Assembly: GCA_964619775.1 (NCBI GenBank)
Contig: CAZUFB010000011.1
Location: 1 to 40,017 of the forward strand
DNA length: 40,017 nucleotides
Direction: 5' to 3'
Origin: CAZUFB01 sp964619775
Lineage (GTDB): Bacteria; Actinomycetota; Coriobacteriia; Coriobacteriales; UMGS124
The translations under genes and the position numbers were made by a program. Positions within the stretch are counted from its first letter, which is position 1; every line of letters starts with the position of its first letter. Below, piece by piece: positions 25,362 through 32,636 of the stretch. The notes under the pieces are model-generated. The model was not told the DNA's origin. It did no database searches and was given only the letters and a program-made list of their open reading frames with translations.

Positions 25362-25686
25362 AGTCCGCCCATCTCCCCTCGGCAATCAGGTCCTTGTACG
25401 GGCGACCGCCCCAAAACGACGCGGGGACCTCGAACGTCGAGGCTGCTAACGATGCGGACAGCTCTGCGGTGGCGGAGGGTGGCAGCGTGCGGGTCTGCAA
25501 CACGGCGTTGTCCGGGATTGTCTCCGCGTCAATGGCCTTGCGGGGAGACGGTAGCCTGCCCTCGGCGATGACGTACTCGTATGCGGCGTTGACGAGCTGC
25601 GTCGCAGTCGCCCCGATCTGCTTGAGGACGCTGTTGCCCTGTCGCTTGATCTCGGACGGGACGCGTGCCGTGACCATGTCGTTCAT
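25345..25686 (-). CDS. RelB/DinJ-like ribbon-helix-helix antitoxin
   Basis: A 113-residue protein. The N-terminal stretch TARVPSEIKRQGNSVLKQIG followed by ATATQLVNAAYEYVIAEGRLP matches the ribbon-helix-helix domain of RelB/DinJ antitoxins. The C-terminal half (FWGGRPYKDLIAEGRWADYEAL) should wrap the toxin. RelB/DinJ antitoxins usually neutralise RelE/YafQ-type toxins; here the downstream gene is a PIN nuclease, a less usual pairing. AAAGGA lies upstream of ATG 25686. A direct repeat TAATAC-TG-TAATAC in the promoter region is a plausible autoregulatory site. Confidence 0.85.
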   Translation of the reverse strand: MNDMVTARVPSEIKRQGNSVLKQIGATATQLVNAAYEYVIAEGRLPSPRKAIDAETIPDNAVLQTRTLPPSATAELSASLAASTFEVPASFWGGRPYKDLIAEGRWADYEALA

Positions 25687-25711
25687 AGGAGTCCTTTCGA
25701 ACGGGCGTCGT

Positions 25712-25735
25712 TGATTGCATAATACTGTAATACAC
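25712..25735 (-). promoter_or_regulatory. Candidate operator/promoter of the toxin-antitoxin operon
   Basis: TAATAC at 25720-25725 and again at 25728-25733, an 8-bp-phased direct repeat in an A+T-rich patch 34-47 bp upstream of the antitoxin start. Ribbon-helix-helix repressors often bind such short phased repeats. On the minus strand the same patch offers TATTAC/TATTAT as -10-like sequences. Confidence 0.42.
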
Positions 25736-25770
25736 TTGCGAGGGAAAGCCCGCTTCTGCTCTCAGCCTGA

Positions 25771-26030
25771 CCTCGAGCCCGGCGCGACGTGCTCGTGGTG
25801 AAGAGCATCAACCGGCTCGGACGCAGCTATGGGGACATCCTCACCCAGTGGCGGGCCATCACCAAGGGGCGCGGGGTGGTCGTCGTTGTGCTCGACATGC
25901 CGCTGCTCGACACCCGCGCCGAGCGCCACGGCGCCACCGGCGCGCTCATAGCCGACATCGTGCTGCAGCTGCTGTCTTATGTGGCGCAGGTCGAGCGCGA
26001 GGACATCCGCAAGCGCCAGGCCGAGGCCAT
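25771..26030 (+). pseudogene. Truncated serine recombinase (resolvase/invertase) remnant
   Basis: The frame beginning at 25771 (after an in-frame TGA at 25768) encodes VLVVKSINRLGRSYGDIL, VVVVLDMPLLDTRAE and ADIVLQLLSYVAQVEREDIRKR, which are the middle and end of the catalytic domain of a small serine recombinase (Hin/Tn3-resolvase type). The N-terminal part with the active serine (YxRVS) is missing, and after RKRQAEAM (about 26030) the sequence leaves the family before the DNA-binding domain. It is therefore a decayed mobile-element gene. It borders the toxin-antitoxin pair and the TerB-type cassette. Confidence 0.82.
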
Positions 26031-26680
26031 GCTATCCAAACAGGTGTTACATTGCTGGCAAGTCGGCATGCGGGGTGTTCAAGTATGGGACGAGGCTGGG
26101 GGCGGATGGCCGCTTACACCGGCCGTCTTGCGGGATGATTCCCCATTGCGCTGTTCTGCATCTGAGGGTGTCGCGGATACGGGTACCGGAAACGTTGTAT
26201 TTTAAAGCGGTCGGTGCGGAATCAATTTCGCCTGGCTTTCAGGTTTCCAGCGCCCCCGGCTCCCTACGGATTGCCTTTTCATGAAAGATTAAGCGCTCCA
26301 AGTTCGCGTGTATGTCACACGGGGTTTGGAGTGCTTTTGTTTGCCTACCCAGGCCATCGCTTGCCTGTTGCAGCGGGGGATGCCCTTGTCGAGCGTGTCG
26401 AGGATTATAGTCGATTCGCATCTTTGCAGGTTTCCCGCTGAACTTTGCAGTGCCGGGTTTACCCCTCATAACGCGGGCGACCCTGCGCCGACGCTCACGG
26501 TCCTGGGGGCGGCATGCGCCTGTGCGTTGCTGGCGCGAACGGCTGCCTGCCGCTGGTTTTCGACGGGTCGAGATCTTTGCGGGTTGGGATGTGCTCGTGG
26601 CCGCAGCCGAGGTCCTGTTCATGCCGGTGGAACGGCCAAACAGTGGGTAAACAGGTGAATCAAGCATAAAAATATAAAGA
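26031..26680. other. Gene-poor, lower-G+C stretch with repeats
   Basis: About 650 bp without a recognisable gene between the recombinase remnant and the reductase terminator. It contains a direct repeat of CTTTGCAG about 21 bp apart (around 26421 and 26442) and a terminator-like hairpin at 26293-26334. A minus-strand frame ending in PRVTYTRTWSA near 26293 looks protein-like but has no start, and I cannot assign it. Probably debris of a mobile element. Confidence 0.4.
26293..26345 (+). terminator. Terminator-like hairpin in the gene-poor stretch
   Basis: GCGCTCCAA (26293-26301) pairs with TTGGAGTGC (26326-26334), with an inner GTGT/CACAC stem, followed by TTTTGTTTG. It has the form of an intrinsic terminator in plus orientation although no intact plus-strand gene precedes it, so it may be left over from a lost gene. 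Confidence 0.5.
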
Positions 26681-26722
26681 CGCCCCTGCCCGCGCGCATG
26701 CCGTGCGCGAAGGTCCGGGGCG
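26668..26722 (-). terminator. Intrinsic terminator of the flavin reductase gene
   Basis: Reading minus: CGCCCC (26722-26717) pairs with GGGGCG (26686-26681) around an inner CGCGC/GCGCG stem, then TCTTTATATTTTTA follows. Strong stem plus U-rich tail, about 110 bp after the reductase stop. Confidence 0.72.
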
Positions 26723-26834
26723 CCTGCGGGCCTTGGGCGAGTCGACCGGGCCGCCCGCCATCGTTCGCAGTGCCGACTCGACCACCCGCTTCCGGTTTCG
26801 ACAGCCGCATCGTTTGATCGACTGGCTCCAGCTC

Positions 26835-28739
26835 TTATGCGCTTGTGCCGCCCAGGTCCGCGTCGATGGAATCGGCCATGATGTAGCCGAACGCCATGGC
26901 GGCGTCGAAGCCCATCTTGTAGTTGCAGCCGTCCTTCTCCTCGACGGAGCCGCACACGTCGCCGGCGGCGTAGAGGTTGGGGACGGGGCTGCCGTCCTCG
27001 CGCAGCACGTGGTCGGCCGTGTCGATGGCCAAGCCGCCCGTGGTCAGGTAGAACGTGGGCAGCACCTTGAGCGCGTACACGCCGGTGCGCGTGTCTATGT
27101 AGGGCACGGTCGAGCGGCCCCACTCGTCGGGCTCGCCGGTGAGAGAGACCTCGTTGTTCTTCTCGACGGTGGCGACGAGGTTGGGCAGGTCGAGCGCCTC
27201 GGCCGCCTCCTCGACGCTGTCGAAGTGCTGCACCAGCCCGCGGTCGAACAGGGCGGCGTAGGTGTCGAAGGCGTAGGTGTCGTTCTTCCTGGTGGTCACC
27301 GCGGCAGCCTCGTCGAAGATGTGGTAGAACACGCCGCCGTTGTCGGGGTTCATGAGTGCGCGGGCCTGCATCCCGTGGTTGTCGCTCGCGATGTTGCCGA
27401 ACTGGTCGCCGTTGACGTTGACCATGATGCCGGGCGTGGTCTGGTAGAGGAACGCCACCTCGAAGAACGACCCGTCGCTGCCGTCGGTGGAGAGAAACGC
27501 GCCCAGCTCGCGGTCGGTGCACTCGGTGTAGCCGCCTGCGGCCACGCCCATCTCAATGCCCTCGCCCGTGGAGCACGGCGAGCAGTTGAAGGCGTAGCCG
27601 GCGTAGTCGGGGCTGTATTTCTCGAGCATGGCCTGGCTGGCCCCGTAGCCACCGGTTGCGAGCACGGTGGCCTTGGCGGACAGCGTGATGGGGGTGCCGT
27701 CCTTGCCCTCGGCCTCGACGCCGGTCACCGCGCCGGTCTCGTCCTGGGCGAGTGCGGTGGCCTTGACGCCGTAGGCGATGGTGCCGCCCAGGGCGCCCAC
27801 GCGGTCCACGAGGAACTGCATGGCGTAGCCGCAGCCGCCCTCGTAGCAGCCGGGGGCGAGGTAGGGGGTGATGCCGTAGGCGGAGTTGACGCCCATCGTG
27901 TAGAAGCCTACGCCGATGGAGTGCAGCCAGTCCACGAGCGCGCCGGTGCTGTGGTACATCGCGGTCTGGAAGGGCATCGCGCCGTCGTAGGGGTCGTTGT
28001 CGGGGTCGATGTAGTTGGCGAGCACCGCGAGCATCGCGTCGACGTTGAACAGGGGGCTGTCGTCGTAGCGCCCCAGGGCGTAGTTGCTCTGGAGCTGAGA
28101 GCCGGCGGCCGCGACGCCGCCGTAGGTCATCCCCATCGAGCCGCCGGGGATGTCCTGCTTTTCGAGAAGGACCACAGAGTATCCCATCTCGAGCAGGCGC
28201 GTGGCGCAGATGAGGCCCGCGGTGCCTGCGCCAACCACGGCGACGTCCACCTCGGCGGGCAGCTCGGGCGCGGTCCATACGGTGGGAGCCGGCTCGCAGA
28301 AGTCCACCGAGGGGTCGCCGCCGGCGTCGGAGATGGCCTGCCGCACGGCGTTCTTGACGGCGAGGGAGGTCAGCGTTGCACCCGACAGCGCGTCGACCTC
28401 GACGCTCTGGGCCTCGACGATGCGCGCGGGAAGCTGCGCGCAGGGGTAGGTGCCCACGCCCACGGTCTCGTCGTTGCGCAGGCAGCGGCAGCCGGCGATC
28501 GCCCCGTCGCGGAACGTGGTCTCGATGTAGACGTAGTTCTCGTGTCCGAGGGCCTTGGTGACGTACTTGCCGTCCTGCACGCCCGAACCGACGGAGTCAG
28601 CCGGCTCCTCCTCGTCCGACCCTTCGGCGGCCTCTTCTCCTGCCGCCTCGTCGGCGTGGGCGACGCCGCCGGCGGCCAGGGCGGCGGTGCCGGCCAAGGC
28701 GGTGCCGGCCTTGACGAAGTTCCTGCGGGTCATGTCCAT
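26835..28739 (-). CDS. Tat-exported FMN/FAD-dependent reductase (fumarate-reductase/flavocytochrome-c-like)
   Basis: A 634-residue secreted flavoprotein. A twin-arginine signal (MTRRNFVKAG, residues 3-12) with a hydrophobic Ala/Gly core is followed by a short acidic linker and an FMN-binding domain (about 55-135) with DALSGATLTS; the Thr of SGAT (residue 122) is the covalent FMN site in this family. From about 165, the FAD-binding reductase domain shows VAVVGAGTAG, VVLLEKQDIPGGSMG, TVLATGGYG and NLYAAGDVCG. No haem motif (CxxCH) is present. Relatives reduce fumarate, urocanate, cinnamates or other unsaturated acids as respiratory electron acceptors. AAGGAGG precedes ATG 28739. A membrane LuxR-type regulator is encoded divergently, so substrate-induced expression is likely. 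The substrate is unknown. Confidence 0.94.
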   Translation of the reverse strand: MDMTRRNFVKAGTALAGTAALAAGGVAHADEAAGEEAAEGSDEEEPADSVGSGVQDGKYVTKALGHENYVYIETTFRDGAIAGCRCLRNDETVGVGTYPCAQLPARIVEAQSVEVDALSGATLTSLAVKNAVRQAISDAGGDPSVDFCEPAPTVWTAPELPAEVDVAVVGAGTAGLICATRLLEMGYSVVLLEKQDIPGGSMGMTYGGVAAAGSQLQSNYALGRYDDSPLFNVDAMLAVLANYIDPDNDPYDGAMPFQTAMYHSTGALVDWLHSIGVGFYTMGVNSAYGITPYLAPGCYEGGCGYAMQFLVDRVGALGGTIAYGVKATALAQDETGAVTGVEAEGKDGTPITLSAKATVLATGGYGASQAMLEKYSPDYAGYAFNCSPCSTGEGIEMGVAAGGYTECTDRELGAFLSTDGSDGSFFEVAFLYQTTPGIMVNVNGDQFGNIASDNHGMQARALMNPDNGGVFYHIFDEAAAVTTRKNDTYAFDTYAALFDRGLVQHFDSVEEAAEALDLPNLVATVEKNNEVSLTGEPDEWGRSTVPYIDTRTGVYALKVLPTFYLTTGGLAIDTADHVLREDGSPVPNLYAAGDVCGSVEEKDGCNYKMGFDAAMAFGYIMADSIDADLGGTSA

Positions 28740-28917
28740 GGTGTGCCTCCTTGTTTTGGGCAGCGGGCCGCCGGGCCCGTGCCCCTCGGTGGTGTCGGGG
28801 GCGTTTGGCCCCCGGCTGCGCCTCCTATCATCGCACCGCGGGTTCGCGGGTGCATCACCGATAATCGGTTAGGGCGAGAGACGCGCTGGCAGATGGGGTG
28901 TGACAGGCGTCCTGGCG

Positions 28918-29146
28918 CGAATCGGCGGTCGTGCGCATGCAAAGGCGTCGGGATGGCACAAATTGACGATTGTGCGCACCTTGCCCGAGATGTGCGGTAC
29001 GGATCGGCGCTTGTGCGCAATCGGGATCGGGCGTTCGGGGATGCCGTGCGGGCTGGGCGGGAAAGAAATCCCAAGTGAGGGGTGTATACATCCAAACTCT
29101 GTGCGCGGCCTTGGTTCCGTTGCGGATGCGCACGACCGTCGATCCG
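28918..29146. promoter_or_regulatory. Cluster of four 20-bp operator-like motifs between the reductase and LuxR genes
   Basis: Three direct copies lie at 28918-28937 (CGAATCGGCGGTCGTGCGCA), 28959-28978 (CAAATTGACGATTGTGCGCA) and 29000-29019 (CGGATCGGCGCTTGTGCGCA). A fourth, inverted, lies at 29127-29146. Consensus GATCGRCGNTYGTGCGCA. The first three are spaced exactly 41 bp apart, about four helical turns. The cluster sits in the 528-bp region between the divergent reductase and regulator genes, so it is the best candidate binding array for the LuxR-type regulator. No open frame explains the repeats. Confidence 0.72.
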
Positions 29147-29198
29147 TGCCACAGGGAGGCGCCGATACACGGGCGAACGGATGACTGGTCGGTCGCGG

Positions 29199-29204
29199 TA
29201 TAAT
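29199..29204 (+). promoter_or_regulatory. Consensus -10 (TATAAT) of the LuxR regulator gene
   Basis: A perfect TATAAT 64 bp before the GTG start, without a recognisable -35 at 16-18 bp, as expected of an activator-dependent promoter. The inverted operator copy (29127-29146) lies about 55 bp upstream. Confidence 0.5.
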
Positions 29205-29267
29205 CTTGCCCCGTATGAGCGCGGTCGGGCGATGGCGATGCCGACGACGAGGGGGGAAGGGGCGGAC

Positions 29268-30848
29268 GTGACCATCAAGCTGCAGCGGAGCCTGGCGCTG
29301 GCGTGTGGGTTCGGCTTGATGCGTGCAGTCACGTCGAACGCCTACATCACCGCGTTCGGGGCCGAGTCGGGCACGAGCCTCGGGTTTGTCGCCAAGACCG
29401 AGTTCTCGCTGATGACCAACGGTTTTTCGGTGCTGTGCGCCGTCGCGGTTGTTGCCGCGCTGGCCCGTTTGCCGCGCGGGGACGGTCTCCGCGCGATACC
29501 GCTGGCCTGTGCTGCCGTGGCGGCCCTTGTGCTGGCGGCGAGCTACGTCGCGAGCGTCTCCGGGCGGTTCGCCGCGCTGCCGCCGGTCGTCGGTCATGTC
29601 GTTGCCGCGGCGGCATACGCCGTGGGTATGATGGTGCTTACGGTGGCGTGGTTCGAGCGGTTCGCCGCCGAGGGCGACGCGAGGTTGGCGGTGCATACCC
29701 TGGTGGGCGGCTACTTGGTGCAGGCGGGGGCCTACCTCGTGCTGTCGTACCTTGCGGGATGGGCGCTGTGCGGGGTATGCTCCGCGGCGCTTGCGGCTTC
29801 GGTCGGCGTCCTGGCATGGGCACGCCGGCGGACTGGACTGGGGCCGACGACTGCCGTGCCCGCGCTGGACGCGGGCGCGCCCGTACCCGCCGGGCTTCGC
29901 CCGCTGCGCGTCGTGCTCGGCGACCTGTCGAACCCGCTGCTATGCGTCTCCGTGCTGACGGCTGTGGTGGGGCTGCTCCACACGTCGGTCATCGGTAACG
30001 ACATCGAGTACGTGGTGGGCGGCGTTCCTATGGCCGAGGCGCTTGCCCTGGCCACGGTGCTCCTCACCGTCGTGGTTGCCGTTTCGCGCCGCGTGCCCGA
30101 GACCAGCACGGTCTATCGACTTCTGTTCCCCGTCATGCTCGTCGCGCTGTCGCTGTTGCCGTTTGTGACGGGTATGCTGGGACATGTCTCGGGCCTTGTC
30201 ATGGTCGTGTGCTACGACCTGGTGGGGATGGCTTTTGTGTTGCTCCTGCTCGAGACATCGCACTCCTGCGCCGCACCACCGGCTGCGCTCATGGGTGTCT
30301 ACCAGGGCGTTACGCAGCTGTCGCTCGTCGTTGGGCTCGTATTGGGCATTGCGCTCAGCCGTGTGGGTGCCGACGCAGGCGCGTCCTACCTCACGTTGCT
30401 CATCCTGGTGTGTATATACCTGCTCGCCATGGTGCCGGCCGTACTGCTGCGCCGTGCACGCCGTGCGGGGTTGGGCACGGACGGCGGTTCTGCGCTGCCG
30501 TCGACGATAGTGGGGGTTGTGCCGGACGGGGCGGCGGATGCGGCCGAGGAGGAGCGCCATGCCCAGCAGATTGTGCGCGAGCGGGTGGGCAGGCGCGTGG
30601 AGGCCTACGCGTCGGCGCGCGGTCTAACGCCCCGCGAGGCCCAGGTAATGGCGCGGCTCGCGCGGGGGCACACCGCCGCCGCCATCGCCGACGAGCTCGG
30701 TATGGCCGAGAATACCGCCTGGGCACATATCAAGCGCATCTACGCCAAGCTCGGCGTCCATGGCAAGCAGGAGCTTATCGAGCTTGTCGAGCGTGAGGTC
30801 ATCGAGGGCGGCATAGCGGAGGCGAACAAAACCGACGCGGTGCGCTAG
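29268..30848 (+). CDS. Membrane-embedded LuxR-family transcriptional regulator
   Basis: A 526-residue protein. Residues about 10-410 are very hydrophobic, with roughly a dozen membrane segments in a transporter-like arrangement. After a charged linker, residues about 453-510 form a GerE/LuxR helix-turn-helix (LTPREAQVMARLARGHTAAA, then AENTAWAHIKRIYAKLGV). This architecture is abundant in Eggerthellaceae beside genes for flavin- or molybdenum-dependent reductases, where such proteins are thought to sense the substrate in or across the membrane. I chose GTG 29268 because GGGGGGAAGGGG lies just upstream; ATG 29232 is the alternative, without a ribosome site. Divergent orientation and the shared motif cluster suggest control of the reductase gene and of itself. 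Confidence 0.93.
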   Translation: MTIKLQRSLALACGFGLMRAVTSNAYITAFGAESGTSLGFVAKTEFSLMTNGFSVLCAVAVVAALARLPRGDGLRAIPLACAAVAALVLAASYVASVSGRFAALPPVVGHVVAAAAYAVGMMVLTVAWFERFAAEGDARLAVHTLVGGYLVQAGAYLVLSYLAGWALCGVCSAALAASVGVLAWARRRTGLGPTTAVPALDAGAPVPAGLRPLRVVLGDLSNPLLCVSVLTAVVGLLHTSVIGNDIEYVVGGVPMAEALALATVLLTVVVAVSRRVPETSTVYRLLFPVMLVALSLLPFVTGMLGHVSGLVMVVCYDLVGMAFVLLLLETSHSCAAPPAALMGVYQGVTQLSLVVGLVLGIALSRVGADAGASYLTLLILVCIYLLAMVPAVLLRRARRAGLGTDGGSALPSTIVGVVPDGAADAAEEERHAQQIVRERVGRRVEAYASARGLTPREAQVMARLARGHTAAAIADELGMAENTAWAHIKRIYAKLGVHGKQELIELVEREVIEGGIAEANKTDAVR

Positions 30849-30897
30849 CATGGTCGGCGCTGCACAGTCCTCCGACGGATGAAAGCGAGTCTCCGCC

Positions 30898-31331
30898 ATG
30901 TCCACCTACAAGTCCAAGCAGGTCATCGTGATGCGCCGCGACCTCAAGATGCGCAAGGGCAAGATCGCCGCGTAGGCCGGCCATGCGTGCGTCGGGCGAC
31001 GCTCATGGCCCTGGTGCGCGAGGGGCGCCTCGGCCAGGTGCGTGTGACGTCTGACGAAAGCTGGGTCTACCTCGACAACGACGGCGCGAAGCCCACGCCG
31101 TTGTCGAACTGGTTCGACGCTGGGGTGGTCAAGATCTGCGTGTGCGTGGATTCCGAAGAGGAACTGCTCGATCTGGCCGTGCGTGCTCGCGAGATGGGTT
31201 TCATCTGTGCGTTCATCCGCGACGCCGGCCACACCGAGTTCCACGGCGAGCCGACCTACACCTGCCTGGCGCTCGAGCCGCTCGCCCCCGAGCAGGTGGA
31301 CCCGCTGACGGGCGACTTGCCGCTGTATTAG
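30898..31331 (+). pseudogene. Broken peptidyl-tRNA hydrolase (Pth2 family)
   Basis: Codons 1-25 (MSTYKSKQVIVMRRDLKMRK plus GKIAA) match the Pth2 N-terminus, whose next residues are normally QxxHA. Codon 26 is TAG (30973-30975), one base from CAG (Gln), and AGHAC follows in frame. After GTCGGG (30991-30996) the conserved sequence continues in another frame (ATLMALVREG, then WFDAGVVKICVCVDS, IRDAGHTEFHGEPTYTCL) to TAG 31331, so one base has been lost. Repaired, it would be about 144 residues, near Pth2 size. Pth2 recycles peptidyl-tRNA; bacteria normally have Pth1, so loss may be tolerated. Two lesions make a real pseudogene more likely than a single sequencing error, but errors in a draft cannot be ruled out. 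Confidence 0.82.
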
Positions 31332-31398
31332 CGGTTGGCCGATCCCTGGCGGGCCTCGTATGGCGGCCTCGCTAGCCACAAAGCAAAGCCTTCCTGTT

Positions 31399-31564
31399 GC
31401 AAAGTCGACGTAGTGAGTAGCGCCGTTGCGGTCAGGGACGGGATGCGCAAGGCATCTACCATCTGCATGGCTCTAGTACTTGCGATTTTGTTAAGCTGAC
31501 TTGCTACCAAGAGCTGCACCCGCCGGTTTTAGTGGTTTCATCCTGCTCACTACGTCGCTTTTGC
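31399..31564. repeat. 22-bp near-perfect inverted repeat pair
   Basis: GCAAAGTCGACGTAGTGAGTAG at 31399-31420 in shortened form reads CGACGTAGTGAG, and the complement of the whole arm, with three mismatches, occurs at 31543-31564. The arms are 122 bp apart. The right arm overlaps a small hairpin (CGTCGC-TTTT-GCGACG, 31553-31568). It could be the ends of a miniature transposable element or a regulatory stem; no gene lies within. Confidence 0.6.
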
Positions 31565-31707
31565 GACGCTAGTCCCTCGGTTTCTGACATAGGCGCGCTT
31601 TCCATGCCGGTATGCCGCACCAGCATGCCGGGTCGTGCCGTGTCGGGCGGCATGGCGTGACGTGCGGGAGGACCGTCGCGTGCTGCGGTAGGTGGCCGGG
31701 TCGATCA

Positions 31708-32222
31708 CGCTTTATTTCTTGGTGTAAGAGGGGCATCACCACAGTCGGCGCCGCAGGGTGGTGCCGGCAGCCTGCCCCCTCGCCACGGCGCGGCCAAGCG
31801 CCTGCGCCCCGACCGCGCCACCGAGGTCGACTTGGGACCGAACGCGCACCTCTGCGTCCACCCGTCCCCCTCGTCGGCGGGCGCTCCCGGCAGCCGTTCC
31901 TCGGGTTCGCGCGGCTCTCGGGCCTCTCGCCCCGGCCGACCCCGCACGGCTCGTCGGCCCGGGCGGACACGGGCGCGTTCGGCACGGTCTCAGCGAGTTT
32001 GGCCGTGGCCCCCAGGTCCTGGCAGCCGTCTGGCAGGTTCAGGGGCAGGTCTCGGGCCATGGGGTTGCTCACCGGCAGTGCATTGTCGTTAGCGGTCGTC
32101 GCGTCCTCCGTCCATCGGAGGCCTTCTCTTCTGCACCAATGGCTGTGGGCTGGTGACTGCCGGCTCGGGCGGGGCTGCGCCCCGCCTCTCACCGGTGGCT
32201 TCTTACACCACATTTCGAAGCG
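31708..32222 (-). mobile_element. IS256-type insertion-sequence remnant with terminal inverted repeats
   Basis: About 515 bp bounded by imperfect inverted repeats: the left end reads CGCTTTATTTCTTGGTGTAA, then GAGG, and the right end (reverse strand) reads CGCTTCGAAATGTGGTGTAA, then GAAG. The shared core is TGGTGTAAGA. Between them, the minus strand encodes a piece resembling the N-terminal region of an IS256/Mutator transposase. A full IS256 element is about 1.3 kb, so most of the transposase is deleted, and the element is a non-autonomous or MITE-like derivative. No target-site duplication is evident. Confidence 0.58.
31879..32086 (-). pseudogene. Transposase fragment (IS256 family, N-terminal part)
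   Basis: The frame reads NALPVSNPMARDLPLNLPDG, then a spacer and SRANPRNGCRERP, which resembles the NGYRER region before the catalytic domain of Mutator-type transposases. Afterwards the frame shifts (VDAEVRV appears in a neighbouring frame) and the DDE domain is absent. Lies inside the inverted-repeat-bounded element. Confidence 0.5.
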
Positions 32223-32636
32223 CTACCATTGGCGGGCACCTTACGCATGGCTGACGTCCAATGAGCGACCCTGACCTTGCTCAGTGGGATTGATGACAGA
32301 ATCCCGGCGCCCACAAAGGAGAGGGGGCGTGCCTGCGTAGGGGCCTCCCGGTCTTGATTGACCAGACCTTGCTGGTAGACAGCCATGTCGACCGACTTTT
32401 GGTACGCGTACGACGGCACAGGGGGCCGGGTGTCTTGCGTCCACGGTCTTCGTCCAACGCTTACCCTCCGATTGGCGCGCTCCTTACGTGTGCGTCTTAT
32501 CTTGGTTGTGGCCGCGCCCGCCTACGCCTTGCGTTTGGCCTTGTGCCGTGAGTGAGGCTGACGGATGTGCCGAGGTCCGAGACAGGAGAGGCAAGGAAAG
32601 GGACGAACGACCCGCGAGAGGGAGGCACGAACCGCC
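32223..32636. other. Spacer upstream of the metallophosphoesterase gene, with an imperfect direct repeat
   Basis: No recognisable gene in 414 bp. ATTGGCGGGCACCTTACGCA at 32228 and ATTGGCGCGCTCCTTACGTG at 32471 form an imperfect direct repeat 243 bp apart. The region follows the IS remnant and may be further mobile-element debris. The phosphoesterase promoter must lie here, but I cannot place it. Confidence 0.4.

Noticed and set aside
28918..29019. CRISPR array from three regularly spaced repeats
   Set aside because: Repeats are degenerate, spacers are only 21 bp, a fourth copy is inverted, and no cas genes are present; an operator array explains it better.
26703..29078. 791-codon plus-strand frame opposite the flavin reductase
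   Set aside because: Gly/Val/His-rich shadow of the reductase gene, running into the operator region; no domain seen.
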